DNA of 40,965 nt, taken from assembly GCA_016793115.1 (NCBI GenBank), contig JAEUIN010000079.1, positions 1-40,965 of the forward strand, given 5' to 3'. The notes under the pieces are model-generated. The model had not been told where the DNA came from, ran no database searches, and saw only the letters and a list, made by a program, of their open reading frames with translations. This DNA is from Planctomycetaceae bacterium. Lineage in GTDB: Bacteria > Planctomycetota > Planctomycetia > Pirellulales > PNKZ01. Below are positions 21,356-31,118 of this stretch, in pieces. Within the stretch, counting starts at the first letter, position 1. The number at the start of each line of letters is the position of its first letter. The position numbers and the translations under genes are program-made.

Positions 21356-22342
21356 ATGATTTCCGACACTCCGTTGTTTGCGTTCATCGGCATGGAACAG
21401 ATCGTGCCGATCGCCGTGTTCGGCGCGTTTGCCATCGGCGCGTTCGCCGTGATGAACATGTTTGCGGTGGAGAAGCCGCGCGCGCTCGAGCGGCTTGAAG
21501 AATACAAGAATCCGATTCGCCGTAAGCGCAAGGAAGAAGATGAGTCGGCGATGAAGAAGCAGGACGCCATGACGCGGATGCTGGCGATGGCCTCGCCGGC
21601 GCTGGCCGCTCCGTTGCAACCGACGAACGAGAAAGAAGCCAATAAGCTCAAGCAGAAGTTGAACGAAGCCGGCTTTCGCAACGAAGCCGCGCCCGCGATG
21701 TTTCTGAGCCTCAAGGTGGGGATGCTCGTCATCGGTTTGGTGTTCAGCGGCGCCGGCGTGATGCTGTTCACCGAGATGTCGCAGAAGAACATTATGGCCG
21801 CCGTCGCGGTGGCCGGAGTGATGTTCTATCTGCCGGAAGTCGCGCTGCACTTCATCGGTAAAGCTCGCAAAGAGCAAATCTTTCTCGGGTTGCCCGACGC
21901 TCTCGACTTGATGGTCGTGTGCGTCGAAGCCGGTCTAGGCCTCGATCAGGCGTTGCGTAAGGTCGCCGAGGAAATGAAGCGGTCCTATAAGGTGATCAGC
22001 GACGAGTTCAATTTGGCGAACTTCCAGCTTCAGGTCGGCCGGCCGAAGGCGGAAGTGTTGCATGACTTGGGCGATCGTTCGGGCGTCGACGACTTGCGCC
22101 AACTCGCGGCCATCCTGATCCAGGCCGATAAGTTCGGCTCGAGCGTCGCCCAGGCGCTCCGCGTGCAGAGCGAATCGATGCGCACCCGACGCCGGCAATT
22201 GGCGGAAGAAAAAGCGGCGAAGACGGCGGTGAAGTTAATTTTCCCGCTCGTAATCTTCATCTTCCCGGGCATTTTCGTGATCTTGGTCGGGCCGGCGGCG
22301 ATCACGATGATCCGCCAAATGTTCCCGGCGATGCAAGGCTAA
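21356..22342 (+). CDS. tadC: Tad inner-membrane platform protein TadC
   Basis: A 328-residue paralogue of TadB. It has an N-terminal hydrophobic segment (about 13-35), two more in the middle (about 120-165), and a T2SS F domain (about 175-300: LPDALDLMVVCVEAGLGLDQALRKVAEEM) with the matching C-terminal AAKTAVKLIFPLVIFIFPGIFVILVG segment. I start at the ATG at 21356, two bases after the tadB stop; the frame is open further upstream but that overlaps tadB in another phase. It is the last gene of the tad locus. Confidence 0.94.
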   Translation: MISDTPLFAFIGMEQIVPIAVFGAFAIGAFAVMNMFAVEKPRALERLEEYKNPIRRKRKEEDESAMKKQDAMTRMLAMASPALAAPLQPTNEKEANKLKQKLNEAGFRNEAAPAMFLSLKVGMLVIGLVFSGAGVMLFTEMSQKNIMAAVAVAGVMFYLPEVALHFIGKARKEQIFLGLPDALDLMVVCVEAGLGLDQALRKVAEEMKRSYKVISDEFNLANFQLQVGRPKAEVLHDLGDRSGVDDLRQLAAILIQADKFGSSVAQALRVQSESMRTRRRQLAEEKAAKTAVKLIFPLVIFIFPGIFVILVGPAAITMIRQMFPAMQG

Positions 22343-22349
22343 GCGGCGG

Positions 22350-22478
22350 AAATGCTGAATGCTGAATGCTGAATGCTGAATGACTGAAGGACTGAAGGAC
22401 TGAAGGACTGAAGGACTGAATGCGGGTGGCTAATCACATCTTCCGTTCAGCATTCAGCATTCGTCCATTCAGCATTCC
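22350..22478. repeat. Short tandem and inverted repeat cluster after the tad locus
   Basis: Just after tadC there are four head-to-tail copies of TGCTGAA (22353-22380), then four or five copies of ACTGAAGG (about 22383-22420). After a short unique stretch come TTCAGCATTCAGCATTC and TCCATTCAGCATTCC (22445-22478), the reverse complement of the first set. The arms can pair into a long hairpin. Human-like word repetition of this kind recurs in planctomycete intergenic regions; whether it is a terminator, a slippage tract or a mobile miniature repeat is not clear. Confidence 0.8.
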
Positions 22479-22479
22479 C

Positions 22480-22916
22480 TCACTCTGCCTGCACATTCAG
22501 CGAGACATGCCCAAAAGCTGACGCGACCGGGCATGTCATCGGAAAGCGGTCGTAATTTTCCGCAGCGGCCTGGCCGCCCCAGTGCGTCGATACGATGTGG
22601 CGAAACACCGAAAAACGCGGCGTTTTCCGGGCGTTGTGGTGTATCGTCTCCGCGCGCTCGGCAAGCTGAATTCTTTTCTTACGGTTGTGCCGGCATCGAC
22701 GTTGCTAATAAGCGGCGACGGCAAGTTGACGTTATCGCATGCCGAGCTGCAGCCGGCTTCCAAGCACAACTTGCCGCGTACGATCCGCGGGCATTTCTCC
22801 AAAGGCGGCGATGCGGGTCGGTAGGCGGGCGGAAGCATTCTGGCCGGCTCCCGATTCGAAGCACGATGACTGTGCGCCCCGGCGAACCTCAAGTGTTTTA
22901 ATTGGGAGATCAGCGT
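22480..22916. other. Intergenic region before the ammonium transporter
   Basis: About 435 nt. It should carry the amtB promoter. Open frames here are unconvincing, and I see no GlnK-type gene, tRNA or clear operator. Confidence 0.35.
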
Positions 22917-24371
<1,455 letters not shown>

Positions 24372-24462
24372 TCTTCGCAAGGCGAAACTCCGCCGGCGGA
24401 GGTCGTTGATCGCTCAACCTCTCCGCCGGCTCTCCGACTCCGGCTCCGCCTGCCGGTAGAAG

Positions 24463-24509
24463 CCCGGTGTTCGACGGGAACCTCGGTTCTTGTCGACGCC
24501 GGGTTTTTT
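24463..24509 (+). terminator. Intrinsic terminator after amtB
   Basis: CCCGGTGTTCGAC and GTCGACGCCGGG form a long stem with one bulge, followed by TTTTTT. It lies about 90 nt after the amtB stop. An additional GC-rich inverted repeat (GCCGGCGGA copies at about 24392-24430) lies before it. Confidence 0.85.
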
Positions 24510-24542
24510 CTTGCGCTCACGCCCGATAACAACTCTGCCGTA

Positions 24543-26033
24543 TTATTCAGGAATCGGATCGTTGCGGCGGACGACCGTGCCTTCCCAAACCGCTTCGTCG
24601 GTCTTGGGGTCGTACGTCAGAACGCGCGATTTGCTGTCCGGGGCAGGCGGGAGATCGATCTTCGGCAGCCACCTACGGTGCTCCCCGACGACGTCGGCAT
24701 ATTTTTTGTCGCCGGCGAGATTGGTCCACTCATTGGGATCTGCGCGGTGATCGTACAACTCTTCGGTGCCGTCGGCGTAGCGGATGTAGCGCCAGTCGCG
24801 GCTACGAATCGCATGATTTCCTTGGTTGTGCGTGGTGATCGCCGGACGCTCTCGCGGCGTCGCGGCGTCGTGCAATTGCGGGCCCAGGCTGACGCCTTCC
24901 AGGTCGCCGCGCGCTTCGAGCCCGCAAAGTTCGTTGAGCGTGGGGTAGATGTCGAGCAGTTCGGCGGGCTCGGCGCATTTGGCACCGGCGGCGACGCCGG
25001 GCCCCGCAAAGATCAGCGGAACGCGCGTCGATCGTTCCCAGAGCGTGTTCTTACCGGTGATCCCCTTTTCGCCGAGATGCCAGCCATGATCGCCCCAAAC
25101 GACGACGATGGTGTCGTCTTCATGCCCGCTCTCTTTCAAGGCGTCGAGGATGCGACCGACTTGGGCATCCATGAAGCTGACACAAGCGAGATAGGAGCGA
25201 GCGAGGTTGCGCCATTGATTGTTGTCGCGGACCCACTTCAGCCGGGGCTCCGGCAGGTTCCAGTGAAGATACCAGGAGAACCGCGGCGTGTCGTCGCGGT
25301 CGTCGGCGCGCACCCGTGGTAGGACGGAGTCGTCGTCCGGATAGAGATCGAACCAACGCTCGGTCGCGTAACAGGGGACGTGCGGTAGGAAAAAGCCGGC
25401 GGCTAGAAAAAACGGCTTTTCGGCGGGCAGCGTGCGAAGCTGATCGCTCGCCCAGGTTGCGAGTTGATAGTCCCCTTTGTCTTCGTCGCGATGCGGAAAC
25501 ACTCCCCAATCCATGAGCGGATTGTTTCCCATGGGAGTCGGTGGAATGAGTTTCGTCACAGGCTTCACGCCGACGCCGGAGGGCGGTCCCCAGACGTCGA
25601 ACTCGCCGCCGCGCTGCTTCGGCCCACCGCCGCCGTGATAGATTTTGCCGCCGCTGAGCGTCGTGTAGCCGGCATTGTGGAAATGCTGAGGTAGCGTGAC
25701 CCGATCGCGGCAGGCTGCGACTTGGCGAAACCACGGTTGCAGGCCATACACGCCAGTCGACGACGGTCGCAAGCCGACAAGCAAGCTCGTGCGCGACGGA
25801 TTACAAAGCGTCATCTGGCAATGCGCATTGGTGAACAGGGTTCCGCGCGCCGCGAGACGATCGAGATGCGGAGTTTTGACGAGCGGATGACCGCCGAGGC
25901 AGCCGATCCAATCATTTTGATCGTCAATCGCGATGAAGAGTACGTTGGGATGCTTGACCTGTTCCACGGCGCCGGCGGCTTGAACCGCTGAGATGCAAAG
26001 AACGGTGAGAAATGACGCGAAGAAAAGTTTCAT
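24543..26033 (-). CDS. Secreted sulfatase (iduronate-sulfatase-like)
   Basis: A 496-residue type I sulfatase that would hydrolyse sulfate esters, probably on polysaccharides. A signal peptide (about 1-20) is followed by the metal-binding PNVLFIAIDDQNDW (Asp37, Asp38) and the formylglycine motif CNPSRTS with Cys77. It has WGDHGWHLGEKG later in the chain, and HNQGNHAIRS and LYDHRADPNEWTNLA near the C-terminus, as in iduronate-2-sulfatase-like planctomycete enzymes. I start at the ATG at 26033; a TTG three codons upstream is possible. The upstream sulfatase gene ends 54 nt before it on the same strand, so both may be one operon. The enzyme needs a formylglycine-generating activity encoded elsewhere. 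Confidence 0.94.
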   Translation of the reverse strand: MKLFFASFLTVLCISAVQAAGAVEQVKHPNVLFIAIDDQNDWIGCLGGHPLVKTPHLDRLAARGTLFTNAHCQMTLCNPSRTSLLVGLRPSSTGVYGLQPWFRQVAACRDRVTLPQHFHNAGYTTLSGGKIYHGGGGPKQRGGEFDVWGPPSGVGVKPVTKLIPPTPMGNNPLMDWGVFPHRDEDKGDYQLATWASDQLRTLPAEKPFFLAAGFFLPHVPCYATERWFDLYPDDDSVLPRVRADDRDDTPRFSWYLHWNLPEPRLKWVRDNNQWRNLARSYLACVSFMDAQVGRILDALKESGHEDDTIVVVWGDHGWHLGEKGITGKNTLWERSTRVPLIFAGPGVAAGAKCAEPAELLDIYPTLNELCGLEARGDLEGVSLGPQLHDAATPRERPAITTHNQGNHAIRSRDWRYIRYADGTEELYDHRADPNEWTNLAGDKKYADVVGEHRRWLPKIDLPPAPDSKSRVLTYDPKTDEAVWEGTVVRRNDPIPE

Positions 26034-26087
26034 TTTGTGCAAGGCGGAATTTTAGTTGCGGAGGGTGTGTGATCGAGGGCGGGCGAA

Positions 26088-27494
26088 TCATTCGGCCTTG
26101 CTCGGAGATTGTTTGACAAACTTCGCAGGGCGGGCGACGGTGTAGCGATCGAGAGCCGCTTGCAGTTTGCGTTTGGACGCGGCGGCCGCGTCATCGAGCT
26201 TCTCGACGTCGAGCGGTGCGCGATCGAGGTCGCCCGCGGCGACGGAGAAGAAGCGGCCGTCGCGGTAGAGTTTATAGTCATGGTCGCGGGCGAACTCGGC
26301 GGCCGCCTTTTGTCCGCCGTCTTTGGCATACCAGGAGTAAATCCATTCACGCGGGGTGCCGCTCTCGCCGCGCAATTGAGGCCAAAAGCTGCGTCCGTCG
26401 ATCTCAAGTCGGCTCGACACGTCGACGCCTGCAGCGGCGCAGAGTGTCGGCAAAAAGTCGGTGGTGTCGACCAAGTCGCGGCGGACTTGGCCCGCTTGGA
26501 TCGTCCCCGGCATACTGACGATGAGCGGTACATGCATGCCGCTTTGGTCGGTGTTGCCTTTACCGCCGACGACGCGTCGCTCGCCCATCATGGAAGTCAG
26601 GCCGCGACCTGTCCCGTTGTCGCCCAAGAAAATGACTAACGTTCTTTCACGGATTTTCAATGTATCGAGACGCGTGACCAACTTGCCGACGAGCTTGTCC
26701 ATATAAGTGACCATGTCGTCGAAATGATTACCGTCGCCTTGGGCTTTCGCTCCTTTACGACCTTTCTTCCCGCCGGCGGCCGTAGCGACTTTGCCGTTCC
26801 AGTCGGGGCTGTCAGGCGTGGGCGGAAACGGACTGTGAGTCAAGATCATCGGGTAGTAGAGAAAGAACGGCTCCGCTTTCATCCGCGTGACGTAGTCGAT
26901 CGCGTAGTCGTTCACAATGTCGGGCCCGTATTCACCGCCGGTGTAGTCGATCTCTTTGCCGTTGATCTCCAAACCGGGGTTTCTATAACGCTCCGGCCGA
27001 CGAGTGAGCTGCCAGAGGCAGTGCTCGTCGAACCCGAAATGCTCCGGCAGAGCGAAGTCGTGCCCAAGCTGCCATTTGCCGACGATGCACGTCTTGTAGC
27101 CGGCATCGCGCAAAAGGTTTCCGAACGTCGTTTGGTCTTTCGGCAGGACGCCAAAGTGGTCGTAGTTGCGAACATTGTAGATGCCGGTCATCAATTGCAC
27201 TCGCGTCGGCGTACAAAGCGGCTGCGAGTAGCAATATTCAAAACGCGCGCCGCCGGCGGCGAGTTGATCGAGATGAGGCGTCGGGTACGAGGTTCCACCA
27301 TTTGCGCCCAAACATTCATAGCCAAGGTCGTCGGCAAGTATGAGTACAAAATTCGGCCTACACGGCGTTTTGGCTAAATTATCGGCGAAAACGTGGCATA
27401 TTACTTGGAAATGGTTAGCCGCTACAATGATGAGTGTAGCAAATACATGTAGTAAACGGCGTCTCAAAAACTGGCGGTTCAAAAGTCGGCTCAT
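26088..27494 (-). CDS. Secreted sulfatase (arylsulfatase A-like)
   Basis: A 468-residue sulfatase with a signal peptide or membrane anchor (about 14-37), metal ligands in [10 protein letters not shown] (Asp55, Asp56) and the formylglycine site CTPTR with Cys94. Thr replaces the usual Ser in the third last position, a variation seen in related planctomycete enzymes. It also has [19 protein letters not shown], and [10 protein letters not shown] stretches. A Lys/Gly-rich insert (about 236-252) interrupts the middle. The substrate is unknown; a sulfated glycan is likely. The start at 27494 has no strong ribosome site. It is separated from the divergent integrase gene by about 120 nt. Confidence 0.93.
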   Translation of the reverse strand: MSRLLNRQFLRRRLLHVFATLIIVAANHFQVICHVFADNLAKTPCRPNFVLILADDLGYECLGANGGTSYPTPHLDQLAAGGARFEYCYSQPLCTPTRVQLMTGIYNVRNYDHFGVLPKDQTTFGNLLRDAGYKTCIVGKWQLGHDFALPEHFGFDEHCLWQLTRRPERYRNPGLEINGKEIDYTGGEYGPDIVNDYAIDYVTRMKAEPFFLYYPMILTHSPFPPTPDSPDWNGKVATAAGGKKGRKGAKAQGDGNHFDDMVTYMDKLVGKLVTRLDTLKIRERTLVIFLGDNGTGRGLTSMMGERRVVGGKGNTDQSGMHVPLIVSMPGTIQAGQVRRDLVDTTDFLPTLCAAAGVDVSSRLEIDGRSFWPQLRGESGTPREWIYSWYAKDGGQKAAAEFARDHDYKLYRDGRFFSVAAGDLDRAPLDVEKLDDAAAASKRKLQAALDRYTVARPAKFVKQSPSKAE

Positions 27495-27616
27495 CGGAAA
27501 AGTCGCAATAGAGGGCTCCGCCGGCTCGAAACGGCTGGCTTCCGAAACTGGACGCTCTTCGAGGCTTGAATATCGGCCTCCCGCGAGCGACGGTCAACTT
27601 AGATCCAGAGGGGCTT

Positions 27617-28792
27617 ATGGGCAGAACTCGTAAAAAACGCCGTGCGTCGCACGGCTCGGCTTGGCATTGGAAGCAGACCGACTCCTGGTACTACACCCTG
27701 CCGGGCACGAAGCGGCGCATGCCGCTCTTCGACGAGCGGGGGGAGCGAATCCGCGGCCTCGAAAACCGTGAAGCGGCTGCCCAGGCGCTCGCACGGGTTC
27801 AACTCTCCGGCGAGGGCTCCGGGCCGGCCGCCGACCCGGACTGGATCGTCGCTCGAGTTTGTTCGGAGTATTTGCAGCACTGCGAGCGCTCCGTGAAGGC
27901 CGGCTCCATGAGCCGCGGGCACCGCGACCAATCTACGGCCTTTTTGAACGACTTGTGCGGCTACTGCGGCGCCTTGCCGGTCGTCGAGTTGAAAAAGAGC
28001 CATGTGCAGACTTGGATCGATCAGCATGCGGGTTGGAAGTCGCCGGCGACGCATCGCAGCGTGATCGCCATCGTGCAGGCGGCGTTCAATCGGGCCGAGG
28101 AACTGCATGACGTCCCAAGTCCGCTCAAGGGACTCAAGAAGCCGCAAGCGGAACCGCGGTTGCAATCCTTTTCGCCGGACGAAGAACGGCAATTGCTCGC
28201 CGCGACGGAAGAGCGATTTCGAGATTTCTTGTTCGCGGCGATTCATACCGGCCTGCGTCCGTTCTGTGAATTGGCGAAGATCACGGCCGACGACGTCGAG
28301 ATGACCGAACGCGGCATGATGTGGCGGGTGTATTCTTCAAAGACGAAGAAGACCCGCAAGATTCCCGTTCAGAAGCCGGTGGCGGAGTTGGTCAGGAAGT
28401 TGCTGCCGACGGCGCCGCGCGGCAGCGGTAAGCCGCTCTTCCGCAATACCAAAGGAGAGCCCTGGAAGCGCATGACGGGCGTCGTTCGCTTTCTGACGCT
28501 GAAGAAAAAGCTGGGCTGGGATCTCGATCCCCGGCGCTCGAAGTATTCGTGTTACACGAGCAGGCATACTTTTGCGCATCGGATGTTGTCGGGTTACTGG
28601 AACAAGGGGGTCGGGTGCTCGATCGAAACGCTGGCCGAGTTGCTCGGCGACACGCCGAGCGTCGCCTATCAAAGTTACGGACGTGAATGGGCCCTCAGCT
28701 ATCAAGAACCGCTGTGGGCCGCGATCGGCGCGGGCTCGGCGCAGAAGTCGACCGCCGGAGGTAACAAGCGGTCGCGTTCCCAAGCCCGTTAG
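27617..28792 (+). CDS. Tyrosine recombinase / integrase, copy 1
   Basis: A 391-residue site-specific recombinase. A basic N-terminal arm is followed by a SAM-like core-binding domain (about 75-175) and the catalytic domain (about 185-370). Conserved residues: Arg214 in HTGLRP, a Lys near 242-245, Arg316 in SRHTFA and the putative nucleophile Tyr354 in QSYGREW. Two usual His positions are changed: Tyr313 stands where the first His of the H-x-x-R box is expected, and Asp345 in LGDTP replaces the LGH histidine. The ATG at 27617 has a GAGGGG ribosome site. A second copy of the family starts 13 nt after the stop. It could integrate or excise the element. Confidence 0.92.
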   Translation: MGRTRKKRRASHGSAWHWKQTDSWYYTLPGTKRRMPLFDERGERIRGLENREAAAQALARVQLSGEGSGPAADPDWIVARVCSEYLQHCERSVKAGSMSRGHRDQSTAFLNDLCGYCGALPVVELKKSHVQTWIDQHAGWKSPATHRSVIAIVQAAFNRAEELHDVPSPLKGLKKPQAEPRLQSFSPDEERQLLAATEERFRDFLFAAIHTGLRPFCELAKITADDVEMTERGMMWRVYSSKTKKTRKIPVQKPVAELVRKLLPTAPRGSGKPLFRNTKGEPWKRMTGVVRFLTLKKKLGWDLDPRRSKYSCYTSRHTFAHRMLSGYWNKGVGCSIETLAELLGDTPSVAYQSYGREWALSYQEPLWAAIGAGSAQKSTAGGNKRSRSQAR

Positions 28793-28805
28793 ATGGGAGT
28801 CGTCC

Positions 28806-29957
28806 ATGGCTGGAAATTCGAAACAAACGCCGCGTCGGCAGCGGCGCGGTTCCGCTTGGTATTGGCAACAAACCGACACCTGGTATCGCACGCCGCCGGG
28901 GACGAAGCGGCGTGTGGCCCTGCGCGACGCGGACGGTCGTCCGATTCGCGGGCGGGAAAACAAGCAGGCGGCTCGTTTGGCGTTGGCCCGCTTGCGTCTG
29001 CGGCAAGGATTGGAGGCCAGTGTTGAAGCCGATGCGGTTTCCGCGGCCGCCGTTTCGGTCGCCGAAGTCTGTTCAAGATACATTGCGCATTGTGAGCGGA
29101 CCGCAGCAGTCGGCCGCATGCACCCGGACTATGCCCGGGACGTGCGCCGGATGCTGAATCGGCTTTGTCACTACTGCGGCGCGTTGGCGGTTCAGGAATT
29201 GAAGCGGGCGGACGTCGCTCAGTGGGTGGAGAGCGTGCCGAGTTGGCGTTCGCCGGTGACGCGACGCAACGTGCTGACGGCCGTCATCTCCGCGTTTCGG
29301 CATGCCGAAGCCGAGCACGGCGTCCGCAATCCGCTGAAAGGCCTGCGCAAGCCGCCGCATCGACCGCGGCTGCACTCGCTCTCTCCCGAAGACGAGCGGC
29401 TGATCTATGCGAACGTCGACCGTGCGTTTCGCGATTTTTTGTTCGCGGCGATTCATACGGGTCTGCGGCCGTTCTGCGAGTTGGCGAAATTAACCGCCGA
29501 GCACGTCGAACATTCTCCACGTGGAATGATGTGGCGCGTGCGGTCGTCGAAGACCAAAAAGCTGCGCAAGATCCCGGTACGTCCAGAGGTGGCCGCACTG
29601 GCGCGCCGCTTGTTAAAATCGGCTCCGGCGGGGAGCGGCCTGCCGCTGTTTCGCAATCCTCAAGGTCGCCCGTGGAAAAAGCCGACGGCCGTGGGTTACT
29701 TTCTGGCGCTTAAGCGCAAGTTGGGCTGGGACCGAGACGAAGTTCGCAGGAACTACAGTTGCTACTCGTGCAGGCATACGTTCGCCTATCGGATGCTCAG
29801 CGGCTATTGGAACGGCGGCGCCGGCTGCTCGATCGAAGTGCTGGCCGAGCTGCTGGGCAACTCGCCGACCGTCGCGTTTTTGCACTACGGACGGGCGTGG
29901 TCGCGCCACTATCAAGACCCGCTTTGGGCGGCGGTTTTAGGTAGCGAAGGCCGTTAG
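28806..29957 (+). CDS. Tyrosine recombinase / integrase, copy 2
   Basis: A 383-residue paralogue of the upstream integrase with the same layout. Catalytic Arg221 (HTGLRP), Lys249 region (SSKTKK), Arg323 (CRHTFA) and Tyr361 (LHYGRAW) are in place. The same His positions are altered: Tyr320 in the H-x-x-R box and Asn352 in LGNSP. The two proteins share long identical blocks, so the pair arose by duplication or as a two-recombinase module. The ATG at 28806 has a GGGAG ribosome site and lies 13 nt after copy 1, so they are probably co-translated. Divergent positions are spread over the whole chain, which argues for an old duplication. Confidence 0.92.
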   Translation: MAGNSKQTPRRQRRGSAWYWQQTDTWYRTPPGTKRRVALRDADGRPIRGRENKQAARLALARLRLRQGLEASVEADAVSAAAVSVAEVCSRYIAHCERTAAVGRMHPDYARDVRRMLNRLCHYCGALAVQELKRADVAQWVESVPSWRSPVTRRNVLTAVISAFRHAEAEHGVRNPLKGLRKPPHRPRLHSLSPEDERLIYANVDRAFRDFLFAAIHTGLRPFCELAKLTAEHVEHSPRGMMWRVRSSKTKKLRKIPVRPEVAALARRLLKSAPAGSGLPLFRNPQGRPWKKPTAVGYFLALKRKLGWDRDEVRRNYSCYSCRHTFAYRMLSGYWNGGAGCSIEVLAELLGNSPTVAFLHYGRAWSRHYQDPLWAAVLGSEGR

Positions 29958-30037
29958 ATTAGAGAACTCATGCGAGGAAGATGAGATCGCCCATGATCTT
30001 CTGAGGCATGTGCGCATTCTTAACGCAAGGGAGTAAT

Positions 30038-30532
30038 ATGAAGAATCAAGTTTACTTTCAAGATCCCGAATCGGGCAGCGTCGTCAGGATTCCGGCCGCC
30101 GAAATTCCGGCGGGCGCCATCGCGAAGAAACTGCAGGGTTTCGACGACTCCGTTTGGGTCTTACCGGCGGCAACGCATGGCTCGTTGCTGGACGACGAAG
30201 ATTGTGCGGACGATTATGAACAGTCGCTCGGAGAAATTCAGACGACGTTTGCCGAGCATCGTCCGCTGTCGGTCGAGCAATGGGCCGCGTGGTTGCGCGG
30301 TCAGGCCGATCCCGATTTCCTCATCGGCATGTGGCTGCGGGCCGCGGAGACTTATCGCCAGTTTGCGCCGCAACTGTCGACTGCGCAACAACGTCGCGAG
30401 TTGTATCTTCTGCTCGATCGTGCCGTTGACCGATCTCCGGCGGTCGACTCCGCCTCATTTCAACCGCAGCATCTCGACGCAACGACGGCGCAAACGGTGA
30501 TCAACCGGCTCTTTGGAAGGGAGGAAGCTTGA
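30038..30532 (+). CDS. Hypothetical protein of the integrase operon
   Basis: A 164-residue acidic protein with no signal or membrane segment and no motif that I recognise. The N-terminus (VYFQDPESGSVVRIPAAEIPAG) could be a small beta domain; the rest is helical. The ATG at 30038 has an excellent AAGGGAG ribosome site. It lies 80 nt after integrase copy 2 on the same strand, so it is likely an accessory gene of the element. Function not assigned. Confidence 0.75.
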   Translation: MKNQVYFQDPESGSVVRIPAAEIPAGAIAKKLQGFDDSVWVLPAATHGSLLDDEDCADDYEQSLGEIQTTFAEHRPLSVEQWAAWLRGQADPDFLIGMWLRAAETYRQFAPQLSTAQQRRELYLLLDRAVDRSPAVDSASFQPQHLDATTAQTVINRLFGREEA

Positions 30533-30606
30533 TAGCGAAGCATTCGAACTTCATTCGCAAGCAGGCCTCAGCAGCGACTGTCGAGACTTCGATGGATTGA
30601 TTGGGG

Positions 30607-30915
30607 TCACCGTACTCCTGGACGTCCTAGCGGTACGGTGATGCCCGGCCAAGAGATCGTCCTTGGCCGACGAACCACGCTTGCCACCGTTTGCGGGCGG
30701 ACTCGCATTAGGTCACGGAGTCGCTCGACTTCCGCGGCTTCAATCCGAATCCGCCCCTGGCCTCGTGCGCCGCCTTGCAAGTATTGAATCGCGACCTTCT
30801 GCCCGCGGATTTCCAGGGCGCCCGTGCGGCTGCGACCCAGCCAGTCGTACAGCGTCGTCACGGTGATACCGAGGCGCGCGGCGGCGGCGGTGGCGGTCAG
30901 CAGTTCGTCGGACAC
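30607..30915 (-). CDS. Excisionase-like helix-turn-helix protein
   Basis: A 102-residue protein with a MerR/excisionase-type HTH at the N-terminus (LLTATAAAARLGITVTTLYDWLG, about 5-27), followed by a beta-rich wing (RGQKVAIQYLQGGARGQGRIRIEAAEVERLRDLMRV). The shape fits recombination directionality factors and small regulators. It starts with GTG at 30915. The last codons overlap an inverted repeat (TCACCGTAC and GTACGGTGA at 30607-30641). It is on the opposite strand to the integrases. It may control excision or transcription of the element. Confidence 0.75.
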   Translation of the reverse strand: MSDELLTATAAAARLGITVTTLYDWLGRSRTGALEIRGQKVAIQYLQGGARGQGRIRIEAAEVERLRDLMRVRPQTVASVVRRPRTISWPGITVPLGRPGVR

Positions 30916-30940
30916 GGCTTCGGTTTCCCGAGGTTTTTGC

Positions 30941-30962
30941 GACGAGGCGCCAGTGCCTCGTC
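30941..30962. repeat. Perfect 8-bp inverted repeat upstream of the HTH gene
   Basis: GACGAGGC and GCCTCGTC flank a 6-nt loop. It lies 26 nt upstream of the start of the minus-strand HTH gene. It has no adjacent T run in the direction of the gene, so a protein-binding site or leader hairpin is more likely than a terminator. Confidence 0.45.
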
Positions 30963-31118
30963 ACCTCAGCCGGGAAAGCCGGTCGGCTGATTCGTAAGAA
31001 AAACCGAAACCGCTCTCGAGCTAAATTACGGAAGTTTTTGCGGCATATATACTTGGAGAGGATTTATTTATCGGGGAATCCGTCGGCGACCGCTCGCTTC
31101 CACCGCCGGCCGAGGCTG

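Noticed and set aside
22350..22478. CRISPR array
   Set aside because: The repeats are only 7-8 nt, contiguous without spacers, and no cas gene is nearby.
22533..22901. Open frames upstream of amtB
   Set aside because: No ribosome site, Arg/Ser-rich, and frames on both strands compete. Treated as promoter region.
30607..30641. Terminator for the minus-strand HTH gene
   Set aside because: The 9-bp inverted repeat is within the coding end and has no T run in the direction of that gene.
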